Positions 42,982 through 51,950 of a stretch of 64,000 bases of DNA are shown piece by piece. A program made the translations under genes and the position numbers. The stretch's first letter is position 1. The number at the start of each line of letters is the position of its first letter. The notes under the pieces are model-generated. The model had not been told where the DNA came from. It ran no database searches and was given only the letters and a program-made list of their open reading frames with translations. The stretch covers positions 186,001-250,000 of the forward strand of contig NZ_CANLNS010000005.1 of assembly GCF_947492715.1 (NCBI RefSeq). The letters run 5' to 3'. Origin of the DNA: an uncultured Psychroserpens sp. Its GTDB lineage: Bacteria > Bacteroidota > Bacteroidia > Flavobacteriales > Flavobacteriaceae.

Positions 42982-43665
42982 TTAATTAACAGTCGTTATA
43001 ATGCCTTTATTTGTTTTCTCGCCGTCAAATAGCATTAATTTTATTTGATGATGTGTACTATTTAAAGAGATATCAACCGAGCCGTTTGAACTAAGGATGA
43101 ATTTTCTATCAATCTTCATAAGTTGTTTTGATTCTGAAATGAAAAAACAAGCAGGCGCTCCAAAAGAATGCTTAAAGAGTTTTATGATATGGTTAGATTG
43201 ATTCTCACGCTCGTCTACATAGGTGACGATGACATTAGAATCATAGTCTTTCGATAAGGCTTTCGCACTTAATCTTGAATCCCAAAACAAAATAATAATG
43301 TCTATTTGATTTTTGTACATTTTGGAAAGCCTATTAATTTCTTCAATTTCCTCCTCATTAATGAGCTCCCAAGGTGATTTAGTAACTAGTAAAAAGGGTT
43401 TATCTATTAACGACGTTTTATATGTTCCACCTTTAATTTTTTTAAGAGCGATATCACGAATATGACTGTTTTTTAAGTGATTATTAAAAAGTGAATCAAA
43501 CAACGACTTAGCGTAATCTCTATCACCTTTTTGCATAGCGAGATCCGACTTATTTTTATAAGTTTTTAGATGCTTGGCGATTTGTACATCAAAGTACATT
43601 TTTTGCTGTTGAGGAAACGCAACACACGCACACATAAACATAAGTAAAAACACATACACTCTCAT
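42982..43665 (-). CDS. Exported thioredoxin-like protein without CXXC
   Basis: A 227-residue exported protein with a signal peptide (MRVYVFLLMFMCACVAFPQQ). Its central part (DKPFLLVTKSPWELINEEEIEEINRL, IDIIILFWDSRLSAKALS, FGAPACFFISESKQLMKI) has the strand order and the cis-proline-like APACFFI of thioredoxin-fold proteins of the TlpA/peroxiredoxin class. No CXXC is present at the usual site, so a disulfide-reducing activity is unlikely. A -7 box TACATTTG is at 43694-43701 on the minus strand. The fold assignment is inference. Confidence 0.62.
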   Translation of the reverse strand: MRVYVFLLMFMCACVAFPQQQKMYFDVQIAKHLKTYKNKSDLAMQKGDRDYAKSLFDSLFNNHLKNSHIRDIALKKIKGGTYKTSLIDKPFLLVTKSPWELINEEEIEEINRLSKMYKNQIDIIILFWDSRLSAKALSKDYDSNVIVTYVDERENQSNHIIKLFKHSFGAPACFFISESKQLMKIDRKFILSSNGSVDISLNSTHHQIKLMLFDGEKTNKGIITTVN

Positions 43666-43693
43666 TACTAATCTTTTGTAAGTTAATGGGTTA

Positions 43694-43701
43694 CAAATGT
43701 A
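43694..43701 (-). promoter_or_regulatory. -7 box of the thioredoxin-like gene
   Basis: The minus strand reads TACATTTG (TAnnTTTG), 28 bases above the start codon. Confidence 0.45.
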
Positions 43702-43813
43702 TTAGCGATTTTATTATGTTGTGTAAAAAAGTCGTTAAAAGGTCTAAATTATGGAGAAATGAATTGTTTTTGAACAATACATCGATAAAGTGTATAACGG
43801 TCTTTCTAAACTC

Positions 43814-44374
43814 CTAACGGCGTCTCATATTTCGGTTACCATAGTGTTGCTTTGGACCTTGAGACTTTTTCATTCCATCTTTCATCATTTTAATTTGATC
43901 GGTTAGAATGCCACGTTTGTCAAGTTTTTGAGCTTCATTAAGTAATTGTTTGGCTTCAATAGGTCGACGCTTGCTAAAGGCAATTCCTGCTAGATTCAAT
44001 TTAGCCATAGCCACATCATGATCCATTGATAAACCTAAGCCAAGTGCTTTTTTAAAGTATTTTTCGGCTTCATTCATATTGGTTTGAGATACCATTACAC
44101 CATGGAGATAGTTGTAATAACCTTCTTGTTTTTTTACTAAAGCACTCGAAGGGTTTTTAATTTTATTGAGCCAATTTTTGGCACCTTCAAAATCTTGCTT
44201 TCGTAGTTTTAAAAAAGCCAATAATATAAATTCATTTTTAAAGTATAAGAAAATGAAAATAAGCGATAATAAGATGTACATAATACCATTACCAATATAA
44301 CCTTCGGTAAATTGATATACAGCGTAAGCTATGATTAATCCTGCAATGACAAGTTTTATATTTTTATTGAACAT
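43814..44374 (-). CDS. Membrane-anchored TPR protein (DUF2892-like N-terminus)
   Basis: A 186-residue protein with two N-terminal transmembrane helices (about 6-26 and 30-52), which resembles the DUF2892 start of Bacteroidota proteins, followed by helical tetratricopeptide-like units (GAKNWLNKIKNPSSALVKKQEGYYNYLHG, EAEKYFKKALGLGLSMDHDVAMAKLNLAGIA and EAKQLLNEAQKL). The basic tail ends MRRR. TPRs usually mediate protein contacts. It begins 11 bases inside the end of the DUF6263 gene, so the two are translationally coupled. Confidence 0.75.
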   Translation of the reverse strand: MFNKNIKLVIAGLIIAYAVYQFTEGYIGNGIMYILLSLIFIFLYFKNEFILLAFLKLRKQDFEGAKNWLNKIKNPSSALVKKQEGYYNYLHGVMVSQTNMNEAEKYFKKALGLGLSMDHDVAMAKLNLAGIAFSKRRPIEAKQLLNEAQKLDKRGILTDQIKMMKDGMKKSQGPKQHYGNRNMRRR

Positions 44375-45263
44375 GTTTTTCTATTTTGTAAGTGATATTC
44401 GTGGTAATTGATGTTGGTAATTTAATACCATTCATTTTATGCATTGTAGAATGCCCTGAAGCAACAGATTTACTTGACATTGACTTTACGAATCCAGTCT
44501 CCATAGAAGTCGTAATCTGACTTGTCATATCTCCGGCTAAATCCATTTCTACTTCCTCATCTTTATTTTTAAATGTGATGCTACTATTTCCGCTAATCAT
44601 AATATCATCGTTTTTGATATCATCAAGTGTCCATGTGTTATTGGCAGATAAATCTCCTTCAAAAGTGTTCGTCCAAGAATCTCCAATTTTGGTTTCCGAA
44701 GAAGGATAAATGTAAGTCATCTGCTCAAAACTCTTGGCCAAACTCTCGTTACTAAACTCACCTCGCATGGCTTCTCTCATAATTTCTTTGGTAAAGTCAT
44801 CCAAATCTCCAACAGCATTAACCATTTTGTCAATTAAGGCTTCAGAACCTTTTATAGACTTAATCTTTCCATTTTTATACATTTTCATAGAAAGATCTGT
44901 TTCAACCAGTTGAGCAAATATTTTTCCTTCAATGTCATCATCGGCTACAACATCATTGGTATTAATAGACATGAGTTCACCAGCAAGATTTGATTTTGAC
45001 AACATTTTAAAACGGTCAAACCTAAACTTTATAGTATAAAGACTATCGTTTACGCCATCAACAATAAATGTAAAATCACCTTCAATGAGGTTGGTCATTT
45101 CATGTTTTTGCTCATTCATTTCTTGAACAATATCCTGATTAGCAATTTGTTGTACTTTAAATTGGTCACCAACTTTAAGATTGTAAGCCAATTGTGTTTG
45201 AGCAGTAGAAAAGTTAATAATCACTAAAAATGCGATAAAAAACTTTAGTATATCTAACTTCAT
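44364..45263 (-). CDS. DUF6263-like exported protein
   Basis: A 299-residue exported protein with a signal peptide (MKLDILKFFIAFLVIINFSTAQ). The order YNLKVGDQFKVQQIANQDIVQEMN, KSIKGSEALIDKM, then GDSWTNTFEGDLSANNTWTLDDIK and a C-terminal strand-rich region ending TNITYKIEKHVQ is that of the Bacteroidota DUF6263 family, whose function is not known. It heads a two-gene unit with the TPR protein. Confidence 0.78.
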   Translation of the reverse strand: MKLDILKFFIAFLVIINFSTAQTQLAYNLKVGDQFKVQQIANQDIVQEMNEQKHEMTNLIEGDFTFIVDGVNDSLYTIKFRFDRFKMLSKSNLAGELMSINTNDVVADDDIEGKIFAQLVETDLSMKMYKNGKIKSIKGSEALIDKMVNAVGDLDDFTKEIMREAMRGEFSNESLAKSFEQMTYIYPSSETKIGDSWTNTFEGDLSANNTWTLDDIKNDDIMISGNSSITFKNKDEEVEMDLAGDMTSQITTSMETGFVKSMSSKSVASGHSTMHKMNGIKLPTSITTNITYKIEKHVQ

Positions 45264-45364
45264 TTTATCCGTGTTTTTTCAATTTACAAAGAAACTAATT
45301 TTTTGTCAATTTGTTGCTAGAATATAACTTGATATAAATAACTAAAAATAATTTTATATTTAGG

Positions 45365-45395
45365 TTTGCCAAAGTCAAAACTCTTTGTATATTTG
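45365..45395 (+). promoter_or_regulatory. Promoter of rpmH
   Basis: TTTG (45365-45368) and TATATTTG (45388-45395) with 19 bases between form a near-perfect Bacteroidota promoter. The downstream TTTGCAC matches that of rpmE2. Confidence 0.78.
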
Positions 45396-45461
45396 CACGC
45401 AGTTTTGAGAACAGCTCGAAGCAACCAAAAAAAGATAAAAGTTTTTTAAAGATATAAGACA

Positions 45462-45623
45462 ATGAGCAAAAGAACGTTTCAACCGTCAAAAAGAAAAAGA
45501 AGAAACAAACACGGTTTTAGAGAAAGAATGGCTTCTGTAAACGGAAGAAAAGTTTTAGCACGTAGAAGAGCTAAAGGAAGAAAGAAATTGTCTGTATCAT
45601 CTGAAACAAGACATAAGAAATAA
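45462..45623 (+). CDS. rpmH: 50S ribosomal protein L34
   Basis: A 53-residue protein starting [19 protein letters not shown] and continuing [20 protein letters not shown], the standard L34 sequence. It is very basic and short. It has a strong promoter 67 bases upstream and a terminator behind it. Its neighbour carB is a common companion in Flavobacteriia. Confidence 0.98.
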   Translation: MSKRTFQPSKRKRRNKHGFRERMASVNGRKVLARRRAKGRKKLSVSSETRHKK

Positions 45624-45646
45624 TGATTAACAATTGTTAATATTTT

Positions 45647-45678
45647 AAGGGTGTTACTTAGGTGTGACACCTTTTTTT
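45647..45678 (+). terminator. Terminator of rpmH
   Basis: An inverted repeat (AAGGGTGT with ACACCTTT, including one G-U pair; a nested AGGTG/CACCT alternative) ends in seven T, 23 bases after the stop. A possible -7 box for carB (TATTTTTG at 45695-45702) follows at once. Confidence 0.75.
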
Positions 45679-45721
45679 GTACCTATATGTTACCTATTTT
45701 TGAACACTTAAAAAACCAAAA

Positions 45722-48574
45722 ATGCCAAAGAACGAAAAATTAAAGTCTATTCTAATTATAGGTTCAGGTCCTATAATTATTGGTCAAGCGTGTGAATTTG
45801 ATTATTCAGGAACACAAGCTTTACGCTCACTACGTGAAGATGGAATTGAAACCATACTTATCAATTCCAATCCAGCAACAATTATGACAGATCCAACCAT
45901 GGCCGACCATGTTTATCTGTTGCCTTTAACTACAAAATCTATTGTAAAAGTATTAAAAGAACATCCGCAAATTGATGCTGTATTACCAACAATGGGCGGG
46001 CAAACAGCCTTAAATCTTTGTATTGAAGCAGATGAAAAGGGAATATGGTCAGATTTTGATGTCGATATTATAGGTGTTGATATTGATGCAATTAATATTA
46101 CCGAAGATAGAGAACAGTTTAGAGAACTTATGCTAAAAATAGGTATTGGTATGGCGCCGCAAGCAACAGCTAATTCTTATTTAAAAGGTAAAGAAATTGC
46201 CCAAGATTTTGGTTTCCCTCTTGTAATTAGAGCATCTTATACCTTAGGTGGAGCAGGCGCTTCATTCGTATATAAAGAAGAAGACTTTGATAAACTACTA
46301 ACCCGCGGATTAGAAGTATCGCCAATTCATGAAGTTATGATTGACAAGGCATTAATTGGTTGGAAAGAGTATGAGTTAGAGCTTCTAAGAGATAAAAATG
46401 ATAATGTAGTTATTATTTGTACCATTGAAAATATGGATCCTATGGGGATTCATACTGGAGATTCAATTACTGTTGCTCCAGCAATGACACTTTCTGATAA
46501 AACATTCCAAAAAATGCGTGATATGGCAATTCATATGATGCGCAGTATTGGTGATTTCGCTGGTGGTTGTAATGTGCAGTTTGCTGTAAGCCCAGATGAA
46601 AATGAAGAGATTATTGCTATTGAAATCAATCCTCGAGTATCGCGTTCTTCGGCATTAGCAAGTAAGGCCACAGGATATCCAATCGCAAAAATTGCAGCAA
46701 AACTAGCCATTGGTTATACATTAGATGAATTAAGTAATCAAATAACAGGATCAACTTCGGCATTATTTGAACCAACATTAGATTATGTGGTGGTTAAGAT
46801 TCCACGTTGGAACTTTGATAAGTTTGAAGGTTCAGATAGACAACTAGGTCTTCAAATGAAGGCTGTTGGAGAAGTAATGGCTATAGGACGTTCGTTTCAG
46901 GAGGCTTTACATAAAGCAACCCAATCTTTAGAAATTAAACGGAATGGGTTAGGTGCAGATGGAAAAGGATACAAAGATTATCAACAAATTATTGATAAGT
47001 TAACCTACGCAAGTTGGGATCGTGTATTTGCTATTTATGATGCTATTCAAATGGGAATTCCTTTAAGTAGAATTCATGAAATTACTAAAATTGATATGTG
47101 GTTCTTAAAACAATACGAAGAACTTTATCATTTGGAGAAAGAAATTTCAACTTATACTATTGATACTATTGAACGCGATTTGTTACTAGAAGCTAAGCAA
47201 AAAGGCTATGGAGACAGACAAATTGCTCATATGCTTAAATGTCTTGAAAGTCAAGTCTACAACAAAAGAGATGCGTTTAAAATAAATCGTGTTTACAAAC
47301 TCGTTGATACGTGTGCAGCCGAATTTAAGGCGCAAACACCGTATTATTATTCTACCTTCGAAAATGAAGTAGAAACAGCTAATGGTGAGAAGTTTTCAAC
47401 AAATGAAAGCGTCGTTTCAGATAAAAAGAAAATTATCGTTCTAGGATCTGGTCCAAATCGAATCGGACAAGGAATTGAGTTCGATTATTGCTGCGTTCAT
47501 GGTGTGTTGGCAAGTGCAGAGTGTGGTTATGAAACCATCATGATTAATTGTAATCCTGAAACAGTATCAACAGATTTTGACATTGCCGATAAACTGTATT
47601 TTGAACCTGTATTTTGGGAACACATTTACGATATTATTCGTCATGAAAAACCAGAAGGTGTTATTGTACAATTAGGTGGTCAAACCGCATTAAAATTGGC
47701 AGAAAAGCTAGATAGATATGGTATTAAAATTATTGGTACAACCTATCAGTCTCTAGATTTAGCAGAAGACAGAGGGAGTTTTTCTACTTTACTTAAAGAG
47801 AACAATATTCCTTATCCAGAATTTGATACGGCTTCAACAGCAGATGAAGCACTTGCTGTTGCCGATAAATTAGACTTCCCAATCTTAGTAAGACCGTCTT
47901 ACGTACTTGGTGGACAAGGAATGAAAATAGTAATTAATAGAAAAGAATTAGAAGAGCACGTTGTCGATTTACTTCGAAAAATGCCTGATAATAAACTACT
48001 TTTAGATCACTATCTCGATGGCGCTATAGAAGCTGAAGCCGATGCCATTTGCGATGGTGAGAATGTATATATCATTGGTATTATGGAGCATATAGAACCA
48101 TGTGGTATTCACTCTGGAGATAGTAACGCAACATTACCACCTTTTAATTTAGGTGAATTTGTAATGCAACAAATAAAAGATCATACCAAAAAGATTGCTT
48201 TAGCTCTTAACACCGTTGGATTAATTAATATTCAGTTTGCTGTAAAAGATGATATGGTTTACATTATTGAAGCTAATCCTAGAGCATCGAGAACTGTTCC
48301 TTTTATTGCAAAAGCCTATGGAGAGCCTTACGTTAATTATGCGACAAAAGTAATGCTTGGAGAGAAGAAAGTTACCGATTTTAAGTTTGAACCAAGGCTT
48401 GAAGGATATGCCATTAAGCAACCAGTGTTCTCATTCAATAAGTTTCCTAATGTGAATAAAAAATTAGGACCAGAGATGAAAAGTACAGGCGAAAGTATTC
48501 TGTTTATTGATAGTCTAAAGGATGATGAGTTTTATAATTTATACTCAAGACGTAAAATGTATTTGAGCAAATAG
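45722..48574 (+). CDS. carB: Carbamoyl-phosphate synthase large subunit, lacking the allosteric domain
   Basis: A 950-residue enzyme that makes carbamoyl phosphate from glutamine-derived ammonia, bicarbonate and two ATP for pyrimidine and arginine synthesis. Two homologous halves are clear: the first starts ILIIGSGPIIIGQACEFDYSG and contains ATP-grasp FPLVIRASYTLGGAGASF; the second starts IIVLGSGPNRIGQGIEFDY (about 565) and contains FPILVRPSYVLGGQGMKI. E. coli CarB is 1073 residues with a C-terminal MGS-like allosteric domain; here the protein ends at the end of the second ATP-grasp half, so that domain is absent. This form is the usual one in Flavobacteriia. carA is not in the window. Confidence 0.97.
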   Translation: MPKNEKLKSILIIGSGPIIIGQACEFDYSGTQALRSLREDGIETILINSNPATIMTDPTMADHVYLLPLTTKSIVKVLKEHPQIDAVLPTMGGQTALNLCIEADEKGIWSDFDVDIIGVDIDAINITEDREQFRELMLKIGIGMAPQATANSYLKGKEIAQDFGFPLVIRASYTLGGAGASFVYKEEDFDKLLTRGLEVSPIHEVMIDKALIGWKEYELELLRDKNDNVVIICTIENMDPMGIHTGDSITVAPAMTLSDKTFQKMRDMAIHMMRSIGDFAGGCNVQFAVSPDENEEIIAIEINPRVSRSSALASKATGYPIAKIAAKLAIGYTLDELSNQITGSTSALFEPTLDYVVVKIPRWNFDKFEGSDRQLGLQMKAVGEVMAIGRSFQEALHKATQSLEIKRNGLGADGKGYKDYQQIIDKLTYASWDRVFAIYDAIQMGIPLSRIHEITKIDMWFLKQYEELYHLEKEISTYTIDTIERDLLLEAKQKGYGDRQIAHMLKCLESQVYNKRDAFKINRVYKLVDTCAAEFKAQTPYYYSTFENEVETANGEKFSTNESVVSDKKKIIVLGSGPNRIGQGIEFDYCCVHGVLASAECGYETIMINCNPETVSTDFDIADKLYFEPVFWEHIYDIIRHEKPEGVIVQLGGQTALKLAEKLDRYGIKIIGTTYQSLDLAEDRGSFSTLLKENNIPYPEFDTASTADEALAVADKLDFPILVRPSYVLGGQGMKIVINRKELEEHVVDLLRKMPDNKLLLDHYLDGAIEAEADAICDGENVYIIGIMEHIEPCGIHSGDSNATLPPFNLGEFVMQQIKDHTKKIALALNTVGLINIQFAVKDDMVYIIEANPRASRTVPFIAKAYGEPYVNYATKVMLGEKKVTDFKFEPRLEGYAIKQPVFSFNKFPNVNKKLGPEMKSTGESILFIDSLKDDEFYNLYSRRKMYLSK

Positions 48575-48652
48575 ACTATTTTTTCGATAAACGACTTGTA
48601 ATAATCAGCTTTTAATTGCTATTTTAGCCTAGAATTTCTCAAATTTATTGTT

Positions 48653-49183
48653 TTGAATGTTAAAACACTTTGTTTAATTAGTTGTTTGTTTTTTTCTGTT
48701 TTCCATGGATTGGCACAACGTGATATTTTCGATGTGGCTCGTTCTGGAACGATTACAGACGTTAAAGCCTTGATGGCTATTAATGCTGATACGATAAACG
48801 CTTTTGATAGCAATGGATATTGTCCATTAACTCTAGCTTGCTATAAGGGAAATGAAGACGTTGCCTTGTTTTTAGCCGCTAAAGTAAAAGATATAGATGG
48901 TAACAGTAATTATGGTACGCCATTAATGGCTGCTGTTTATAAGAACAGGCCTGTAATTGTTGAACGCTTACTTGAGTTAAAAGCAAATCCAGATTCGGCT
49001 GATGCTAATGGAACAACACCTCTGCATTATGCTATAATTTTTCGTAATGAGAAAATAATAAAGTTACTTATGGATGCTGATGCCGATATAAATTTCAAGG
49101 ATAAAAGAGGAAAGAACGCAAAAGATTATGCAATGATGACTCAGAATGATACGATCATTAAGCTTATAAAAAAAGAAAAATAA
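48653..49183 (+). CDS. Exported ankyrin-repeat protein
   Basis: A 176-residue protein starting at a TTG codon (48653); the next residues are a signal peptide (MNVKTLCLISCLFFSVFHGLAQ), which supports the start. The mature part has four to five ankyrin units (DIFDVARSGTITDVKALM, NGYCPLTLACYKGNEDVALFL, YGTPLMAAVYKNRPVIVERLL, NGTTPLHYAIIFRNEKIIKLL, KRGKNAKDYAMMTQNDTIIKLI). It would mediate protein contacts in the periplasm or at the surface. It precedes the DOMON gene by one base, so it belongs to the same transcript. Confidence 0.88.
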   Translation: MNVKTLCLISCLFFSVFHGLAQRDIFDVARSGTITDVKALMAINADTINAFDSNGYCPLTLACYKGNEDVALFLAAKVKDIDGNSNYGTPLMAAVYKNRPVIVERLLELKANPDSADANGTTPLHYAIIFRNEKIIKLLMDADADINFKDKRGKNAKDYAMMTQNDTIIKLIKKEK

Positions 49184-49184
49184 T

Positions 49185-49985
49185 ATGAAAAAAATTACAA
49201 TTGCTTTAATTACCCTATTTTGTTTTAGTTCTGGATTTAGCCAGACGTATTCAACAGGCCTGGTAAATCTTTCTAATACAGCTGGTTTAGAGTATTCGGT
49301 TCAAATTGATGTAACATCTACTATTGTTACCTTAACGATGATAGGACCTGATAATAGATGGTTAGGTCTAGGGTTTGGAGTTCAAGGAATGACTGCAGGA
49401 GACGATGTCGTTATTTATGATGGCTCGAGACTTACAGATAGATATTTTGGGTTTGATGGACAAACACCTGGAGATGACGCTACCGGAATTATTCCTACCG
49501 AAGATTTAGAAGGGGAAAGAGATTGGTCTATAACATCTAATACCGTAAATTCTGGAGTAAGAACAATAATCGCTACAAGAGCAACCAATACAGGTAATAA
49601 TAACGATTATGTGTTCTCAGCTTCGGCAACGTCTATAGAATTGGCTTGGGCAAGAGCTCGTTTTGAAGGCTATAGTTTAGAATGGCATGGCACCGAAAAT
49701 AGAGGAATTACTATGCAATCTTTGACTTTAAGTGAAGAAAGTCAGGAAGTTAATAATTTCGAAATTTCACCAAATCCTGCTAAGACTAGCTTTAAGATAG
49801 AATTACCAACATATACCGATGATACTAAAATTGAGGTTTATAATGTTTTAGGGAAAAAAGTGCTCTCTAAAAAATTAAACTCTTTATCATCAGTGATTGA
49901 CGTTTCTAACTGGAGTACTGGTATATATGTAATAAAGGTTACAACCAAGAACACTTCAAAAATGAAACGTTTTGTAAAGCAATAA
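49185..49985 (+). CDS. Secreted DOMON-like protein with T9SS sorting domain
   Basis: A 266-residue protein with a signal peptide (MKKITIALITLFCFSSGFSQ), a DOMON-type beta-sandwich (about 25-175) and a C-terminal T9SS domain. The DOMON signs are LGLGFGVQGMTAGDDVVIYDG followed by a long beta stretch with SIELAWARARFEGYSLEWHG. DOMON domains bind haem or sugars, usually in extracellular redox proteins; the ligand residues cannot be fixed from this alone. The sorting domain starts near 192 (FEISPNPAKTSFKI) and ends MKRFVKQ. It is one of four T9SS cargo genes here. Confidence 0.83.
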   Translation: MKKITIALITLFCFSSGFSQTYSTGLVNLSNTAGLEYSVQIDVTSTIVTLTMIGPDNRWLGLGFGVQGMTAGDDVVIYDGSRLTDRYFGFDGQTPGDDATGIIPTEDLEGERDWSITSNTVNSGVRTIIATRATNTGNNNDYVFSASATSIELAWARARFEGYSLEWHGTENRGITMQSLTLSEESQEVNNFEISPNPAKTSFKIELPTYTDDTKIEVYNVLGKKVLSKKLNSLSSVIDVSNWSTGIYVIKVTTKNTSKMKRFVKQ

Positions 49986-50004
49986 AGACCATTTATTTTA
50001 TATC

Positions 50005-50033
50005 AAAAGCCATTAATTTAATTAGTGGCTTTT
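50005..50033 (+). terminator. Terminator after the DOMON gene
   Basis: A 13-base stem with one G-U pair (AAAAGCCATTAAT), a 3-base loop and T-rich tail, 20 bases after the stop. Confidence 0.85.
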
Positions 50034-50091
50034 TTGTTTTTATATGATTGGCTTCATTTTTGATACCTATTAGTTTAAATATAAATTGTTT

Positions 50092-50099
50092 TATATTTG
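50092..50099 (+). promoter_or_regulatory. -7 box of the jelly-roll T9SS gene
   Basis: TATATTTG (TAnnTTTG), 22 bases before the start codon. Confidence 0.5.
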
Positions 50100-50120
50100 A
50101 AGTGCTGAAAAAGATAAACT

Positions 50121-50993
50121 ATGAAAACAAAACTACTTTTTTTATCATTACTGCTAACATCTTCAATTGCTTTGTCTCAAGTTATGGCAGGGCAAGTTGA
50201 TGATTTTGAAGATGGTACAACACAAAATTGGATTATTGGAAGCCCTGGAGATGCCGTGTCTCCTCCTGCCAACGAGCCTAGTGGTGGACCAGATGGGATT
50301 GATGATAATTATTTGACTTATACGTCAACCCCGCCTGAATCAGGTGGAGCTGGGAGTAAAATGATCATCTTTAGTGCTATGAATCAATGGTCATCTAATT
50401 TTACTAGTGAAGGTATAGTAGCAATTAAAATGGACGTTAGGGTATTAACCACAGATTTAAATTTAAGAGTCGCGTTCCAAGGACCAGGAGGAAAACGAAT
50501 TTGTACAACAAATGCAGTTAATGTAGTTGCGGGCTCTGGATGGCAATCGATTACAATTCCAATTTCTGCTTCTGATTTTACTGCTGTTGGTGGTTCTGGT
50601 TCTGTATCTATTGCAGATGCGCTTGAAGCTGTAAGTACAATGCGAATTATGAGTAGCGCAGCGCCTACATGGACAGGTGCAGATACTATTATATCAACTA
50701 TAAACTTGGATAATATCACAGCATCTACAACATTGAGTACTCAAGAATTACAAACTCAAAATGATTTTGAGATTTCTCCAAATCCTGCATCGTCTAAATT
50801 GAATATCAAATTGTCTAATGCTTTAGATAATGCAAATGTCACAGTTTACAATGTTTTGGGTAAAAAAGTGCATGCCAAAAACTTAAACGCAATAGAATCA
50901 TCAATAGATGTATCTAACTGGAAAACAGGAGTGTATCTTGTTAGAATTTCTACCAATAAACAAACCATTACCAAGCGTTTTGTAAAGCAATAA
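50121..50993 (+). CDS. Secreted jelly-roll-like protein with T9SS sorting domain
   Basis: A 290-residue protein with a signal peptide (MKTKLLFLSLLLTSSIALSQ). The mature domain (about 25-200) starts VDDFEDGTTQNWIIGSPG and has the strand pattern of carbohydrate-binding or jelly-roll modules (SEGIVAIKMDVRVL, LRVAFQGPGGKRIC, GSGWQSITIPISASDF, INLDNITA). A T9SS domain follows (from about 215, FEISPNPASSKLNI) and ends ITKRFVKQ. The ligand is unknown. The adjacent terminator hairpins before and after make it a single-gene unit. Confidence 0.8.
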   Translation: MKTKLLFLSLLLTSSIALSQVMAGQVDDFEDGTTQNWIIGSPGDAVSPPANEPSGGPDGIDDNYLTYTSTPPESGGAGSKMIIFSAMNQWSSNFTSEGIVAIKMDVRVLTTDLNLRVAFQGPGGKRICTTNAVNVVAGSGWQSITIPISASDFTAVGGSGSVSIADALEAVSTMRIMSSAAPTWTGADTIISTINLDNITASTTLSTQELQTQNDFEISPNPASSKLNIKLSNALDNANVTVYNVLGKKVHAKNLNAIESSIDVSNWKTGVYLVRISTNKQTITKRFVKQ

Positions 50994-51014
50994 TTGGCAT
51001 ATTATAAAACTTAT

Positions 51015-51047
51015 AAAAGCCCATCAATTTCAAATTGATGGGCTTTT
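51015..51047 (+). terminator. Terminator after the jelly-roll T9SS gene
   Basis: A perfect stem of about 14 bases (AAAAGCCCATCAAT with its complement) and a 5-base loop with T-rich tail, 22 bases after the stop. Confidence 0.88.
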
Positions 51048-51124
51048 AATTTTGTTAATTTTTGTAAAACAATCAAAATATTTCACTAAATTGTATAGCA
51101 CTCAAATCTAAAAACCGAAATATT

Positions 51125-51898
51125 ATGAGAAAAAAATACACGTTTTATCTATTATTTGCACTTTTCTGTTTTGGGTTTTCTGTTCAGAAATCAAATGCTC
51201 AATTTAGGATTGTTGAGGTAGATCCTTCTACTGAACGCGTGAAAATTAAAAACTTTGGAACTACCACAGAAGATATTTCTGCCTATAGATTATGTGCTAG
51301 GTTTTCTTATAATGCTTTGAGCAGTATGACACTACTAAGCGGGGATCTTGTGAATTTTGCACCAGATGCAGAAGTTGAAGTGACCGTATCCTTTTCTAAT
51401 GGTAATGTTCTTACAGATGCCTCATCAGATTTAGGACTTTATCTTCCTACAGGAAATTTTGGTGTTGCTGCTAATATGATTGATTTTATGCAATGGGGAG
51501 CAGGAGGTATTGGTAGAGAAGCTCAAGCCGTAACCAATGGATTTTGGACAGCAGGAACATTTATTAATGTTACAGCACCTTATGAATTTACTGGCGGAAC
51601 TTCAGATTTTGGTGTAACTTTTTGGGATACACTTCTTGGTGTCGATGATATTGGAGATGTTTCAAAATTCTCAATTTCACCTAATCCAGCATCCTTACAC
51701 CTTAATATTGAAATCCCTGGAAGTGTTGAAAATGCAACGCTCAAAGTATTTGATCTTCTAGGAAAAAAAGTTATTGAAAAAGAAATAAGCGGTATTCAGG
51801 CACTATCAATAGATGTTAGTAAATGGAACACTGGTGTTTATATTGTTAGAGTTACCAGTGATGATGTAACTCAAACCAAACGATTTATCAAACAATAA
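51125..51898 (+). CDS. Secreted LTD-like protein with T9SS sorting domain, copy 1
   Basis: A 257-residue protein with a signal peptide (ending SNAQ) and a domain that resembles the lamin-tail-type beta-sandwich (FRIVEVDPSTERVKIKNFGTT, DISAYRLCARFSYNAL). The core DFMQWGAGGIGREAQAV, GFWTAGTFINVTAPYEFTGG and GVTFWDTLLGVDDIG recurs almost unchanged in the gene at 53822-54589, so the two are paralogues; I estimate about half of the residues are identical. A T9SS domain closes it (SISPNPASLHLNI, ending KRFIKQ). Function is unknown. Confidence 0.8.
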   Translation: MRKKYTFYLLFALFCFGFSVQKSNAQFRIVEVDPSTERVKIKNFGTTTEDISAYRLCARFSYNALSSMTLLSGDLVNFAPDAEVEVTVSFSNGNVLTDASSDLGLYLPTGNFGVAANMIDFMQWGAGGIGREAQAVTNGFWTAGTFINVTAPYEFTGGTSDFGVTFWDTLLGVDDIGDVSKFSISPNPASLHLNIEIPGSVENATLKVFDLLGKKVIEKEISGIQALSIDVSKWNTGVYIVRVTSDDVTQTKRFIKQ

Positions 51899-51926
51899 AG
51901 GTCAACCAACTAAAAAATGTTTGTAG

Positions 51927-51950
51927 AGACCATCCAGATGTGGATGGTCT
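51927..51950. terminator. Bidirectional terminator between LTD-like copy 1 and yceI
   Basis: AGACCATCCA pairs with TGGATGGTCT around a 4-base loop, with a T-rich tail on the plus strand. The stop codons of both converging genes adjoin it. Confidence 0.8.
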
